NCBI RefSeq assembly: GCF_018294505.1
Contig: NC_057796.1
Location: forward strand, 191,173,893 to 191,237,892
Direction of reading: 5' to 3'
Length of the DNA stretch: 64,000 nucleotides
Source: Triticum aestivum
Lineage: Eukaryota > Streptophyta > Magnoliopsida > Poales > Poaceae
A model generated the notes under the pieces. That model was not told where the DNA came from. It did not search any database and was given only the letters and a program-made list of their open reading frames with translations. A program made the translations under genes and the position numbers. Below are positions 20,832 through 33,293 of this stretch, piece after piece. The first letter of the stretch is position 1; the number at the start of each line of letters is the position of its first letter.

Positions 20832-22558
20832 TGTTGGGGAACGTAGTAATTTCAAAAAAAATTCCTACGCACACGCAAGATCATGGTGATGCATAGCAAC
20901 GAGAGGGGAGAGTGTTGTCCACGTACCCTCGTAGACCGACAGCGGAAGCGTTATCACAACGCGGTTGATGTAGTCGTACGTCTTCACGATCCGACCGATC
21001 AAGTACCGAACGCACGGCACCTCCGAGTTCTACACACGTTCAGCTCGATGACGTTCCTCGAACTCCGATCCAGCCGAGTGTTGAGGGAGAGTTTTGTCAG
21101 CACGACGGCGTGGTGACGATGATGATGTTCCACCGGCGCAGGGCTTCGCCTAAGCTCCGCATCGGTATTATCGAGGTGTAATATGGTGGAGGGGGGCACC
21201 GCACACGGCTAAGAGATCTCAAGGATCAATTGTTGTGTCTCTGCGGTGCCCCCCTGCCCCCGTATATAAAGGAGCAAGGGAGGAGGAGGCCGGCCCTAGG
21301 AGGGGGCGCACCAAGTGTGGAGTCCTACTAGGACTCCCTAGTCCTAGTAGGATTCCACCTCCCATATGGAATAGGAAAAGAGGAAGGGAAAAAGAGAAGG
21401 AAGGAAGGGGGCGCCCCCCTTCCCTAGTCCAATTCGGACCAGACCAAGGGGAGGGGTGCGGCCACCCTTGAGGCCCTTTTTCTTCTTTTCCGTATGGCCC
21501 AATAAGGCCCAATACGTATTCCCGTAACTCTCCGGTACTCCGAAAAATACCCGAATCACTCGGAACCTTTCCGAAGTCCGAATATAGTCGTCCAATATAT
21601 CGATCTTTACGTCTCGACCATTTCGAGACTCCTAGTCATGTCCCCGATCTCATCCGGGACTCCGAACTCCTTCGGTACATCAACATACATAAACTCATAA
21701 TAAAACTGTCATCGTAACTTTAAGCGTGCGGACCCTACGGGTTCGAGAACTATGTAGACATGACCGAGACACGTCTCCGGTCAATAACCAATAGCGGGAC
21801 CTGGATGCCCATATTGGCTCCCACATATTCTACGAAGATCTTTATCGGTCAGACCGCATAACAACATACGTTGTTCCCTTTGTCATCAGTATGTTACTTG
21901 CCCGAGATTCGATCGTCGGTATCTCGATACCTAGTTCAATCTCGTTACCGGAAAGTCTCTTTACTCGTTCCGTAACACATCATCCCGCAACTAACTTATT
22001 AGTCACAATGCTTGCAAGGCTTATAGTGATGTGCATTACCGAGTGGGCCCAGAGATACCTCTCCGACAATCGGAGTGACAAATCCTAATCTCGAAATATG
22101 CCAACCCAACAAGTACCTTTGGAGACACCTGTAGAGCACCTTTATAATCACCCATTTACGTTGTGACGTTTGGTAGCACACAAAGTGTTCCTTCGGTAAA
22201 CGGGAGTTGCATAATCTCATAGTCATAGGAACATGTATAAGTCATGAAGAAAGCAATAGCAACATACTAAACGATCGGGTGCTAAGCTAACGGAATGGGT
22301 CAAGTCAATCACGTCATTCTCCTAATGAGGTGATCTCGTTAATCAAATGACAACTCATGTCTATGGCTAGGAAACATAACCATCTTTGATTAACGAGCTA
22401 GTCAAGTAGAGGCATACTAGTGACACTCTGTTTGTCTATGTATTCACACATGTATTATGTTTCCGGTTAATACAATTCTAGCATGAATAATAAACATTTA
22501 TCATGATATAAGGAAATAAATAATACTTTATTATTGCCTCTAGGGCATATTTCCTTCA
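20832..22558 (-). repeat. Angela A 3' LTR
   Basis: 1727 bp, from TGTTGGGGAACG to TTCCTTCA on the plus strand. A TATA box (CTTTATATAC on the minus strand) lies at about 21262-21271. Differences from the partner LTR include a longer A run near 20856 and scattered transitions. Confidence 0.93.
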
Positions 22559-22571
22559 GTCTCCCACTTGC
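22559..22571 (-). other. Polypurine tract of Angela A
   Basis: Minus strand reads GCAAGTGGGAGAC, immediately next to the 3' LTR. It is identical to the tract in Angela B. Confidence 0.85.
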
Positions 22572-22591
22572 ACTAGAGTCAATAATCTAGT

Positions 22592-25500
22592 TTACACAGT
22601 AATGATTCTTACACCCATGGAGCCTTGGTGCTGATCATGTTTTGCTCGTGGAAGAGGCTTAGTCAACGGGTCTGCAACATTCAGATCCGTATGTATCTTG
22701 CAAATTTCTATCTCCCACCTGGACTAAATCCCGGATGGAATTGAAGCGTCTTTTGATGTGCTTGGTTCTCTTGTGAAATCTGGATTCCTTTGCCAAGGCA
22801 ATTGCACCAGTATTGTCACAAAAGATTTTCATAGGACCCGATGCACTAGGTATGACACCTAGATCGGATATGAACTCCCTCATCCAGACTCCTTCATTTG
22901 CTGCTTCCGAAGCAGCTATGTACTCCGCTTCACATGTAGATCCTGCCACGACGCTTTGTTTAGAACTGCACCAACAGACAGCTCCATCGTTCAATGTAAA
23001 TACGTATCCGGTTTGCGATTTAGAATCGTCCGGATCAGTGTCAAAGCTTGCATCAACGTAACCATTTACGATGAGCTCTTTGTCACCTCCATATACGAGA
23101 AACATATCCTTAGTCCTTTTCAGGTATTTCAGGATGTTCTTGACCGCTGTCCAGTGATCCACTCCTGGATTACTTTGGTACCTCCCTGCTAAACTTATAG
23201 CAAGGGACAAATCAGGTCTAGTACACAGCATTGCATACATGATAGAGCCTATGGCTAAAGCATAGGGAACATCTTTCATTTTCTCTCTATCTTCTGCAGT
23301 GGTCGGGCATTGAGTCTTACTCAATCTCACACCTTGTAGTACAGGCAAGAACCCTTTCTTTGCTTGATCCATTTTGAACTTCTTCAAAACTTTGTCAAGG
23401 TATATGCTTTGTGAAAGTCCAATTAAGCGTCTTGATCTATCTCTATAGATCTTAATGCCTAATATATATGCAGCTTCACCGAGGTCTTTCATTGAAAAAC
23501 TCTTATTCAAGTATCCCTTTATGCTATCCAGAAATTCTATATCATTTCCAATTAGTAATATGTCATCCACATATAATATCAGAAATGCTATCGAGCTCCC
23601 ACTCACTTTCTCGTAAATACAGGCTTCTCCAAAAGTCTGTATAAACCAAATGCTTTGATCACACTATCAAAGCGTTTATTCCAACTCCGAGAGGCTTGCA
23701 CCAGTCCATAAATGGATCGCTGGAGCTTGCACACTTTGTTAGCTCCTTTTGGATCGACAAAACCTTCCGGTTGCATCATATACAACTCTTCTTCCAGAAA
23801 TCCATTCAGGAATGCAGTTTTGACATCCATTTGCCAAATTTCATAATCATAAAATGCGGCAACTGCTAACATGATTCGGACAGACTTAAGCATCGCTACG
23901 GGTGAGAAGGTCTCATCGTAGTCAATCCCTTGAACTTGTCGAAAACCTTTTGCAACAAGTCGAGCTTTATAGACTGTAACATTACCATCAGCGTCAGTCT
24001 TCTTCTTGAAGATCCATTTGTTTTCAATGGCTTGCCGACCAACGGGCAAGTTAACCAAAGTCCATATTTTGTTCACATACATGGATCCCATCTCGGATTT
24101 CATGGCTTCAAGCCATTTTGCGGAATCTGGGCTCACCATCGCTTCTTCATAGTTCGTAGGTTCGCCATGGTCTAGTAACATGACCTCCAGAACAGGATTA
24201 CCGTACCACTCTGGTGCGGTTCTTGATCTAGTTGACCTACGAAGTTCAGTAATAACTTGATCTGAAGTTTCATGATCATTATCATTAACTTCCTCACTAT
24301 TTGGTGTAGGTGTCGCAAAAACTGATTTCTGTGATGATCTACTTTCCAATAATGGAGCAGGTACAGTTACCTCATCAAGTTCTACTTTCCTCCCACTCAC
24401 ATCTTTCGAGAGAAACTCCTTCTCTAGAAAGGATCCATTCCTAGCAACGAATATCTTGCCTTCGGATCTGTGATAGAAGGTATACCCAGCAGTCTCTTTT
24501 GGGTATCCTATGAAGACACATTTCTCCGATTTGGGTTCGAGCTTATCAGGTTGAAGTTTCTTCACATAAGCATCGCAACCCCAAACTTTAAGATACGACA
24601 ACTTTGGTTTCTTGCCAAACCATAGTTCATAAGGCGTCGTCTCAACGGATTTTGATGGTGCCCTATTTAACGTGAATGCAGCCGTCTCTAAAGCATAACC
24701 CCAAAACGATAGCGGTAAATCAGTAAGAGACATCATAGATCGCACCATATCTAGTAAAGTGCGATTACGACGTTCGGACACACCATTACGCTGTGGTGTT
24801 CCGGGTGGCGTTAGTTGCGAAACTATTCCGCATTGTTTCAAATGTAGACCAAACTCGTAACTCAAATATTCTCCTCCACGATCTGATCGTAGAAACTTTA
24901 TTTTCTTGTTACGATGATTTTCAACTTCACTCTGAAATTCTTTGAACTTTTCAAATGTTTCAGACTTATGTTTCATTAAGTAGATATACCCATATATGCT
25001 TAAATCATCTGTGAAGGTGAGAAAATAACGATATCCGCCACGAGCCTCAATATTCATCGGACCACATACATCTGTATGTATAATTGCCAACAAATCTATT
25101 GCTCTCTCCATAGTACCGGAGAACGGTGTTTTGGTCATCTTGCCCATGAGGCACGGTTCGCAAGTACCAAGTGATTCAAAATCAAGTGATTCCAAAATTC
25201 CATCAGTATGGAGTTTCTTCATGCGCTTTACACCGATATGACCCAAACGGCAGTGCCACAAATAAGTTGCACTGTCATTATTAACTCTGCATCTTTTGGC
25301 TTCAACATTATGAATATGTGTATCACTACTATCGAGATTCATTAAAAATAGACCACTCTTCAAGGGTGCATGACCATAAAAGATATTATTCATATAAATA
25401 GAACAACCATTATTCTCTGATTTAAATGAATAACCGTCTCGCATTAAACAAGATCCAGATATAATGTTCATGCTCAACGCTGTCACCAAATAACAATTAT

Positions 25501-26572
25501 TTAGGTCTAATATTAATCCCGAAGGTAGATGTAGAGGTAGCGTGCCGACGGCGATCACATCGACTTTGGAACCATTTCCCACGCGCATCGTCACCTCGTC
25601 CTTAGCCAATCTCCGCTCAATCCGTAGCCCCTGTTTCGAGTTGCAAATATTAGCAACAGAACCAGTATCAAATACCCAGGTGCTACTACGAGCATTGGTA
25701 AGGTACACATCGATAACATGTATATCACATATACCTTTGTTAACCTTGCCATCCTTCTTTTCCGCCAAAACTTGGGGCAGTTCCGCTTCCAGTGGCCAGT
25801 CTGCTTACAGTAGAAACACTCAGTTTCAGGCTTAGGTCCAGACTTGGATTTCTTCTCCTGAACAGCAACTTGCTTGTTGTTCTTCTTGAAGTTTCCTTTC
25901 TTCTTCCCTTTGCCCTTTTTCTTGAAACTAGTGGTTTTACTGACCATCAACACTTGATGCTCCTTTTTGATTTCTACCTCCGCAGCCTTTAGCATTGCGA
26001 AGAGCTCGGGAATTGTCTTACTCATCCCTTGCATATTATAGTTCATCACGAAGCTCTTGTAGCTTGGTGGCAGTGATTGAAGAATTCTGTCAATGACGCT
26101 ATCATCCGGAAGATTAACTCCCAGTTGAATCAAGTGATTGTTATACCCCAGACATTTTGAGTATATGCTCACTGACAGAACTATTCTCTTCCATCTTGCA
26201 GCTATAGAACTTATTGGAGACTTCATATCTCTCAATCCGGGCATTTGCTTGAAATATTAACTTCAACTCCTGGAACATCTCATATGCTCCATGACATTCA
26301 AAACGTCGTTGAAGACCTGGTTCTAAGCCGTAAAGCATGGCACACTGAACTATCGAGTAGTCATCAACACGTGACTGCCAGGCATTCACAATGTCTGCAG
26401 TTGCTGGTGCAGGTGGTACACCTAGCGGTGCTTCCAGGACGTAATTTTTCTGTGCAGCAATGAGGATAATCCTCAAGTTACGGACCCAGTCCGTGTAATT
26501 GCTACCATCATCTTTCAACTTTGCTTTCTCAAGGAACGCATTAAAATTCAACGGAACAATGGCACGGGCCAT
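22592..26572 (-). pseudogene. gag-pol: Angela A gag-pol polyprotein, four frameshifts
   Basis: Aligned by eye with the intact Angela B product, this frame starts MARAIVPLNF at 26572 and ends at the stop at 22592-22594. Frame is lost at about 26146 (one base gained, gag), 25770 (one base lost, just after the CCHC knuckle), 23644 (one base lost, RT) and 22711 (two bases lost, after RNase H). Between lesions the domains are readable: gag, CCHC knuckle, DTGS protease, LWHCRLGH and the integrase core, RT with YVDD, and RNase H. One integrase motif residue differs from copy B (DDLSIYGY in place of DDLSRYGY). No in-frame stop was seen apart from those caused by the shifts. The element could move only with proteins supplied by relatives. 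Confidence 0.92.
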
Positions 26573-27799
26573 TTATCTACAATTAACATAGACAAGCAAG
26601 ATACTATCAGGTACTAAGTTCATGATAAATTTAAGTTCAATTAATCATATTACTTAAGAACTCCCACTTAGATAGACATCTCTCTAATCATCTAAGTGAT
26701 TACGTGATCCAAAGCAACTAAACCATGTCCGATTAACACGTGAGATGGAGTAGTTTCAATGGTGAATATCACTATGTTGATCATATCTACTATATGATTC
26801 ACGCTCGACCTTTCGGTCTCTGTGTTCCGAGGCCATATCTGTATATGCTAGGCTCGTCAAGTTTAACCTGAGTATTCCGCGTGTGCAACTGTTTTGCACC
26901 CGTTGTATTTGAACGTAGAGCCTATCACACCCGATTAACACGTGGTGTCTCAGCACGAAGAACTTTTGCAACGGTGCATACTCAGGGAGAACACTTTTAT
27001 CTTGAAATTTTAGTGAGAGATCATCTTATAATGCTACCGTCAATCAAAGCAAGGTAAGATGCATAAAGGATTAACATCACATGCAATCAATATAAGTGAT
27101 ATGATATGGCCATCATCATCTTGTGCTTGTGATCTCCATCTCCGAAGCACCGTCATGATCACCATCATCACCGGCGCGACACCTTGATCTCCATCGTAGC
27201 ATCGTTGTCGTCTCGCCAACTTATTGCTTTTACGACTATCGCTACCGCTTAGTGATAAAGTAAAACTATTACATGGCGATTGCATCTCATACAATAAAGC
27301 GACAACCATATGGCTCCTGCCAGTTGCCGATAACTCGGTTACAAAACATGATCATCTCATACAACACATTATATCATATCATGTCTTGACCATATCACAT
27401 CACAACATGCCCTGCAAAAATAAGTTAGACGTCATCTACTTTGTTGTTGCAAGTTTTACGTGGCTGCTACGGGCTTAGCAAGAACTGTTCTTACCTACGC
27501 ATCAAAACCACAACGATAGTTTGTCAAGTTGGTGCTGTTTTAACCTTCGCAAGGACCGGGCATAGCCACACTCGGTTCAACTAAAGTGAGAGAGACAGAC
27601 ACCCGCCAGTCACCTTTAAGCAACGAGTGCTCCGAACGGTGAAACCAGTCTCGCGTAAGCGTACGCGTACTGTCGATCCGGGCCGCTTCATCTCACAATA
27701 CCGCTGAACCAAAGTATGACATGCTGGTAAGCAGTATGACTTATATCGCCCACAACTCACTTGTGTTCTACTCGTGCATAGCATCAACGCATAAAACCA
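26573..27799 (-). other. Angela A untranslated leader between primer site and gag
   Basis: About 1.2 kb, non-coding, collinear with 55621-56848 of Angela B. In copia relatives this region holds dimerisation and packaging signals. No specific structure was assigned. Confidence 0.7.
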
Positions 27800-27812
27800 G
27801 GCTCGGATACCA
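27800..27812 (-). other. Primer-binding site of Angela A
   Basis: Minus strand reads TGGTATCCGAGCC, one base from the LTR end. It has one mismatch to the common plant initiator-tRNA site TGGTATCAGAGCC. Confidence 0.88.
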
Positions 27813-27813
27813 C

Positions 27814-29537
27814 TGTTGGGGAACGTAGTAATTTCAAAAAATTCCTACGCACACGCAAGATCATGGTGATGCATAGCAACGAGAGGGGAGAGTGTTGTCC
27901 ACGTACCCTCGTAGACCGACAGCGGAAGCGTTATCACAACGCGGTTGATGTAGTCGTACGTCTTCACGATCCGACCGATCAAGTACCGAACGCACGGCAC
28001 CTCCGAGTTCTACACACGTTCAGCTCGATGACGTCCCTCGAACTCCGATCCAGCCGAGTGTTGAGGGAGAGTTTCGTCAGCACGACGGCGTGGTGACGAT
28101 GATGATGTTCCACCGGCGCAGGGCTTCGCCTAAGCTCCGCAACGGTATTATCGAGGTGTAATATGGTGGAGGGGGGCACCGCACACGGCTAAGAGATCTC
28201 AAGGATCAATTGTTGTGTCTCTGGGGTGCCCCCTGCCCCCGTATATAAAGGAGCAAGGGAGGAGGAGGCCGGCCCTAGGAGGGGGCGCACCAAGTGTGGA
28301 GTCCTACTAGGACTCCCTAGTCCTAGTAGGATTCCACCTCCCATATGGAATAGGAAAAGAGGAAGGGAAAAAGAGAAGGAAGGAAGGGGGCGCCCCCCTT
28401 CCCTAGTCCAATTCGGACCAGACCAAGGGGAGGGGTGCGGCCACCCTTGAGGCCCTTTTTCTTCTTTCCCGTATGGCCCAATAAGGCCCAATACGTATTC
28501 CCGTAACTCTCCGGTACTCCGAAAAATACCCGAATCACTCGGAACCTTTCCGAAGTCCGAATATAGTCGTCCAATATATCGATCTTTACGTCTCGACCAT
28601 TTCGAGACTCCTCGTCATGTCCCCGATCTCATCCGGGACTCCGAACTCCTTCGGTACATCAACATACATAAACTCATAATAAAACTGTCATCGTAACTTT
28701 AAGCGTGCGGACCCTACGGGTTCGAGAACTATGTAGACATGACCGAGACACGTCTCCGGTCAATAACCAATAGCGGGACCTGGATGCCCATATTGGCTCC
28801 TACATATTCTACGAAGATCTTTATCGGTCAGACCGCATAACAACATACGTTGTTCCCTTTGTCATCAGTATGTTACTTGCCCGAGATTCGATCGTCGGTA
28901 TCTCGATACCTAGTTCAATCTCGTTACCGGCAAGTCTCTTTACTCGTTCCGTAACACATCATCCCGCAACTAACTTATTAGTCACAATGCTTGCAAGGCT
29001 TATAGTGATGTGCATTACCGAGTGGGCCCAGAGATACCTCTCCGACAATCGGAGTGACAAATCCTAATCTCGAAATACGCCAACCCAACAATTACCTTTG
29101 GAGACACCTGTAGAGCACCTTTATAATCACCCATTTACGTTGTGACGTTTGGTAGCACACAAAGTGTTCCTCCGGTAAACGGGAGTTGCATAATCTCATA
29201 GTCATAGGAACATGTATAAGTCATGAAGAAAGCAATAGCAACATACTAAACGATCGGGTGCTAAGCTAACGGAATGGGTCAAGTCAATCACGTCATTCTC
29301 CTAATGAGGTGATCTCGTTAATCAAATGACAACTCATGTCTATGGCTAGGAAACATAACCATCTTTGATTAACGAGCTAGTCAAGTAGAGGCATACTAGT
29401 GACACTCTGTTTGTCTATGTATTCACACATGTATTATGTTTCCGGTTAATACAATTCTAGCATGAATAATAAACATTTATCATGATATAAGGAAATAAAT
29501 AATACTTTATTATTGCCTCTAGGGCATATTTCCTTCA
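27814..29537 (-). repeat. Angela A 5' LTR
   Basis: 1724 bp. In element sense it starts TGAAGGAAATATGCCC at 29537 and ends CCCCAACA at 27814. The TATA box CTTTATATAC (minus strand) is at 28241-28250. Confidence 0.93.
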
Positions 29538-29542
29538 GCCTC
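29538..29542. repeat. Target-site duplication of Angela A (GCCTC), right copy
   Basis: Exact match to 20827-20831. After it the Tat LTR resumes. Confidence 0.95.
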
Positions 29543-30274
29543 GACGTCACCCACGGCAGACGCCGGTATGGCCCACGGGCGGCGGGCCCCTTCAGCCAGA
29601 GAGAGGCGCGGAGGCGGCCCGGCTTCCCCCAGTCGGCCAAGGGCGTAGCCGGCCCCCAGGAGTCGGCTACCCCCTCCCTCGAAGCATGCGCCACATTAAG
29701 GAGACAAGACGAGGTAAGGCTACAGTGAGGGCCCTCGAGGCGGCCCACTGTAGCCACGATTACCTCAGCGAAGCCCTCGTCATCAGGGGAGAGGCTACAG
29801 TAAGCAGCCGCCGACAAGATCCTAGGCGGTGGGGCCGGCCTGTCGACCAAGAGGCCGGCAGCCGGCGGGACCCACTAGTCGGCGGGCAGCAACAGCCGGC
29901 GGAGAAGCCGGCGAGCGTAGACACTGATGGCTGGGGCCAGAGCCCAGCCGGATTACAATTGTACCCCCGGGGGGTAGGCCAATATAAACCCCCCGGGGCA
30001 CCCATGCAAAGGGTTGGCTTCTGAGCATAGCACACACACCATAGAGAGAGAGAGAAGCGAGAGCTAGCCTTGTTCTTCTTCTCCCTTGAACCCAACAGCT
30101 CTAGGAGCGATTGTAGCTACCTTTCCTGATCTAGTGATCATGCGGAGACCCCGCAGAGCAGGACTAGGGGTGTTATCTCCTCGGAGAGCCCCGAACCTGG
30201 GTAAGATCCGCCGGCGTGCATGTCTTCGCCTCATCCCGTTTCCAGGCACCGGCGACGTTTTATTGGAACCCACA
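29543..30274 (+). repeat. Tat 3' LTR, second part
   Basis: Continues the LTR from 20831. It contains the LTR promoter, a GA-rich leader near 30040, and probably ends at TTGGAACCCACA (30274), giving TG...CA ends and about 1.12 kb in total. The end is inferred from the CA terminus and has no partner LTR in the window to confirm it. Confidence 0.65.
29982..29988 (+). promoter_or_regulatory. TATA box and CCAAT-like site in Tat LTR
   Basis: CCAATATAAACC at 29979-29990. It is flanked by GC-rich inverted sequences (CCCCCGGGGGG to the left, CCCCCCGGGG to the right) that could form a stem around it. Transcription would start near 30010-30020. Confidence 0.6.
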
Positions 30275-30279
30275 ATGAT

Positions 30280-32752
30280 AAGCCACCCATTGGTATATGT
30301 CGCACCTACCACCCGACAGGAACCACAATCAATCACAGTGCAATGCACAAGCAACATGATGCAACACATGCATGATATGCGAGATATGATATGCGATGCG
30401 TATGCGTGCTCCGGAAGAAAAAGGATGAACAAGGCAGCAACTTGGCAAACCAAGTATGCCAGTGGAAAGATGAGATGATTTTGGTCGAAATCGATATAAA
30501 GATCACCGAAAACGGATGCACGGTTTGCAAATGACAAGCAAAACAAGAATGACATAAATCTGTGATTAATAGCAGGATAGCACTTAGAATACATCAAGTA
30601 ACTATGCTACAGCACCCCAACATAGCAACAAAGCATATGGCAGTAATCTACAGGAGATGATTGACAAAAGATGAACACTGAGCTACGGCTAGATCACACC
30701 ATAACAGGTTCAAACAAGCATGGCAAAAGTGCAAAAGATATCAGCTTCACAGACTTGGTGAAAATACTGAACATGGCTGAAACAGCATCAGGTAGCAATG
30801 TTCAGAGCAAGCAAAACGCATGCTACAGAAACTGATCATATCAAAACAAGGCATGGCATGAATCTACTAAATGCATAGAGCAAAAATCTCTTACTTACCA
30901 TGAGCCAAAATGGCACAGAAGATATGATGGCACCCATATAAACATAGCAAGTTTCGTTAACAGGTTTCAGACTTAGCAGAAAACAGAGCGTGGCATTAAC
31001 AGAAATTATGAGGGCATCTTTATGAGCTCGATTCACTCATCACAAAGCAATGCATGACAAAAAAAGCATATGTACAGCAAGATGGCATGTTCAAGAAGCT
31101 AACCATGGCAAGAGCAAGTTCATAGCATGTATGGATCAACTACGACAATCTTGGCAAAATTGAATATCATGTTAACATTCTGCCAGGAACATTTTATAGC
31201 AAAAGTAGAGCAAGATTGAGACATGCTAGGGTACTCCATAATTACAAACAGAGGCATGGATGGATAGAGCATAACCATATCTACAAAACATCCTTACTGA
31301 ACATACTCAAAAGAAGCATGAATCTCACTGTAGACACATGGATACATGGCAACAAAATAACAGTAGGTAAAAGACTTAGCAAAAATTCTAAGTCCCTGAA
31401 AACAGAAACATCACGAAGGCTAGTTTGCATGCTTGTGCTAGTCACCACATAGATCACAAAAATACATGGCATACACCTCTGTAAAGATGGCATGGCATAG
31501 ATCAAAACACCTGTAGAGCTCATCCCCATAAGATGCACACATCAAATGCAACAAAAATAACAAAACATCAAGTTCTGATAAGTAACAGCAGTAAACAACA
31601 TATAGCACTCTTGCATCAGAGATTTGGGCCTCAAGATGGACTCAAACGAGCATGGCACAACGGAACAAAATGAAGAGCATCTCGTGACGAACATTTCGAT
31701 ATATCATGCGCATGAAACGGAGCAGTACGCAATGAGATATGATGTGATGAACATAGCAACATAATGCGAGCTCACCGGAGGACTTGCCGGAGAGGAGTGG
31801 GGAGCTCGCCGGAGGGGGGAAGCGCTGGATCCGGGCGCGGGGTCGCCGGATCTTCGACGGAGGAGGCCGGAGGGAGGGGCGCGGTCGCCGGAGGCGGCGG
31901 TCGCGGGCACGGGCGTCGAGGACTCGGGCGGCACGCTGGTGAGCTGCTCCGGCGGCGGTGAGGCGTGACGGAGGCGGGGCGGTCACGGCGTACGGGCGGC
32001 GGGGAAGCGCGCGACGGGCGGCGGGGCACCCTCGGGTGCGGGCGGCGGCGTACGGGCCCCGCGGGCCCTAGCGGTGGAGGAGAGAGGGGTCCGGCGGTGG
32101 TGACGTGGCGGCGGCCGGACATGTCCGTCGGCGAGGGGAGGTTTTGTCCGGCGGCGTGAAGGGGAAGAAGGCTAGGGTTGCACCGCGAATTTGGAAGGGG
32201 AAGGCATATATATATAGGTAGAGGGAGCTAGGAGACTCCAAATGGAGTGCGGTTTTCGCCCACACGATCGTGATCGAACGACCGAGAGCATGGAGGGGGC
32301 TTAGATGGGTTATTGGGCTGTTTGGAGGGGAGTTTGGCTGCAACACACAAAAGGCATTTGCGGTTACCCGGTTAACCGTTGGAGCTTCAAACGACCTCCA
32401 AATGGAACGAAACTTGACAGGTGGTCTACCAGTGGTATACCAAGGCCACTTGGCAACCCTCGGTCCATTCCGAGAACGTTTAACACCCGCTCACGAAAAA
32501 AGACAAGAGGGGGTGCGCCGGTGCATGTGGGAGTGTCGGATTGCAAAACGGACAACGGGGAAAATGCTCGGATGCATGAGACGAACACGTATGCAAATGA
32601 GATGCACATGATGACATGATATGAGATGCATGACATGAACAAAATGCAAAACGAAAGACAAAACCCAACTACAGAGGGAATATCATAACACATAGCCAAA
32701 AATGGCAAGAGTTGGAGTTACAAATATGGAAAGTTACATCCGGGGTGTTACA
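30280..32752 (-). repeat. LTR remnant of another long-LTR element, interrupted by the Tat element
   Basis: The right end CATCCGGGGTGTTACA (minus strand TGTAACACCCCGGATG) is a typical plant LTR terminus. The body has the same plan as the LARD LTRs: an AT-rich part rich in short CATGGCA/GATATG words, a GC-rich block at about 31770-32150, and a TATA box. The bases beside each end do not form a target duplication (CACAA and GTTAC), which fits the Tat element having inserted within this LTR so that its other part lies outside the window. No primer site follows the right end. Family not recognised. Confidence 0.55.
31775..32217 (-). promoter_or_regulatory. TATA box, GC-rich leader and donor-like site in the LTR remnant
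   Basis: Minus strand: CTATATATATATG at about 32205-32217, then a telobox-like AACCCTAG (about 32171-32178), a GC-rich block, and CCG/GTGAGC at 31775. It looks like a promoter with a first exon and splice donor. Confidence 0.4.
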
Positions 32753-33145
32753 GTTACGCCTCATGGTAGTCTTCCAGCAAAAATAATTGATACTACATAA
32801 ACATGATAGAACCAAGTACTATTCATGCCATAAACATTTCAAGCTTAGGAACCCAATATTAATCATACCACGGGTCGAGGTTTTACATCTTGAATGCTAT
32901 GGAAATGACGGTAGCAAAATCAGGAGGATTGAGGACGATACATGCTCCAGAATTGTTGTAACTGTCCTTGGAAGTCTGTAGCAGAATCAAATATTGATTG
33001 TTAGAACTCATTTCAGATAGAAGTAAAACAACAAATTTAACTATACAATTAATACATGGTTAGTTGGTCAATATCCTTCCTGAACATGAATTTGAATTGT
33101 GTGGATGCATACTACTACCTGCAAAAGCATGATAGATATCATCAC

Positions 33146-33293
33146 CATATATGTTTCTCTTCTTGTGTTTTGGTTGCATTATCTGTCAAGTAATTTATGA
33201 TTTCTCGAACTCCTAACTGAGCAGCAAAATAATAACAGAGATTGTTACAGCCTTTGACTCACCTCTATGAGCAGCAGTGAGTTGACGATGATC
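33146..33293 (-). other. Possible pair of short coding exons, unrecognised
   Basis: Minus strand: acceptor TTTTTCAG, exon 33293-33263, donor GTGAGT; then acceptor GCTGCTCAG, exon 33216-33146, donor GTGATG. In one phase the joined exons read IIVNSLLLIE then LGVREIINYLTDNATKTQ, which looks protein-like and has no stop. I do not recognise the family, and neighbouring exons cannot be joined without a stop. It may be a relic of a host gene or chance. Confidence 0.25.

Larger units (their letters stand above)
20832..29537 (-). mobile_element. Angela A: full-length Ty1/copia element with a damaged polyprotein
   Basis: Two LTRs (20832-22558 and 27814-29537), primer site at 27800-27812, purine tract at 22559-22571 and coding region 22592-26572 on the minus strand. 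The LTR ends (TGAAGGAAATATGCCC and CCCCAACA in element sense) and coding order are those of the wheat Angela family. By eye the two LTRs differ at about a dozen places over 1.7 kb. Flanked by GCCTC on both sides, inside the Tat 3' LTR. Confidence 0.95.
9397..30274 (+). mobile_element. Tat-lineage Ty3/gypsy element with antisense gene (5' end lost to LARD-1, 3' LTR split by Angela A)
   Basis: Order on the plus strand is gag, protease, RT, RNase H, a second RNase H-like tail, integrase and a spacer, then a multi-exon gene on the opposite strand, then the 3' LTR. Gypsy order (integrase after RT/RNase H) plus an extra antisense open frame before the 3' LTR is the pattern of the Tat lineage (for example maize Grande and Retand). 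The 5' LTR and primer site lie left of the LARD-1 insertion, outside the window. The 3' LTR begins at 20439 with TGTCGGAG, is interrupted at 20831/20832, resumes at 29543 and ends near 30274. All coding regions carry TAG stops or frameshifts. Confidence 0.88.

Noticed and set aside
30276..32752. Complete solo LTR with ends TGATAAGCC and GTGTTACA
   Set aside because: The flanking five bases (CACAA and GTTAC) do not match, and the left border coincides with the inferred end of the Tat LTR. An interrupted LTR is the better explanation.
33263..33293. Exon read as an ankyrin repeat (HRQLTAAHR)
   Set aside because: In that phase the next exon meets a stop. The alternative phase stays open but has no ankyrin signature, so no domain is claimed.
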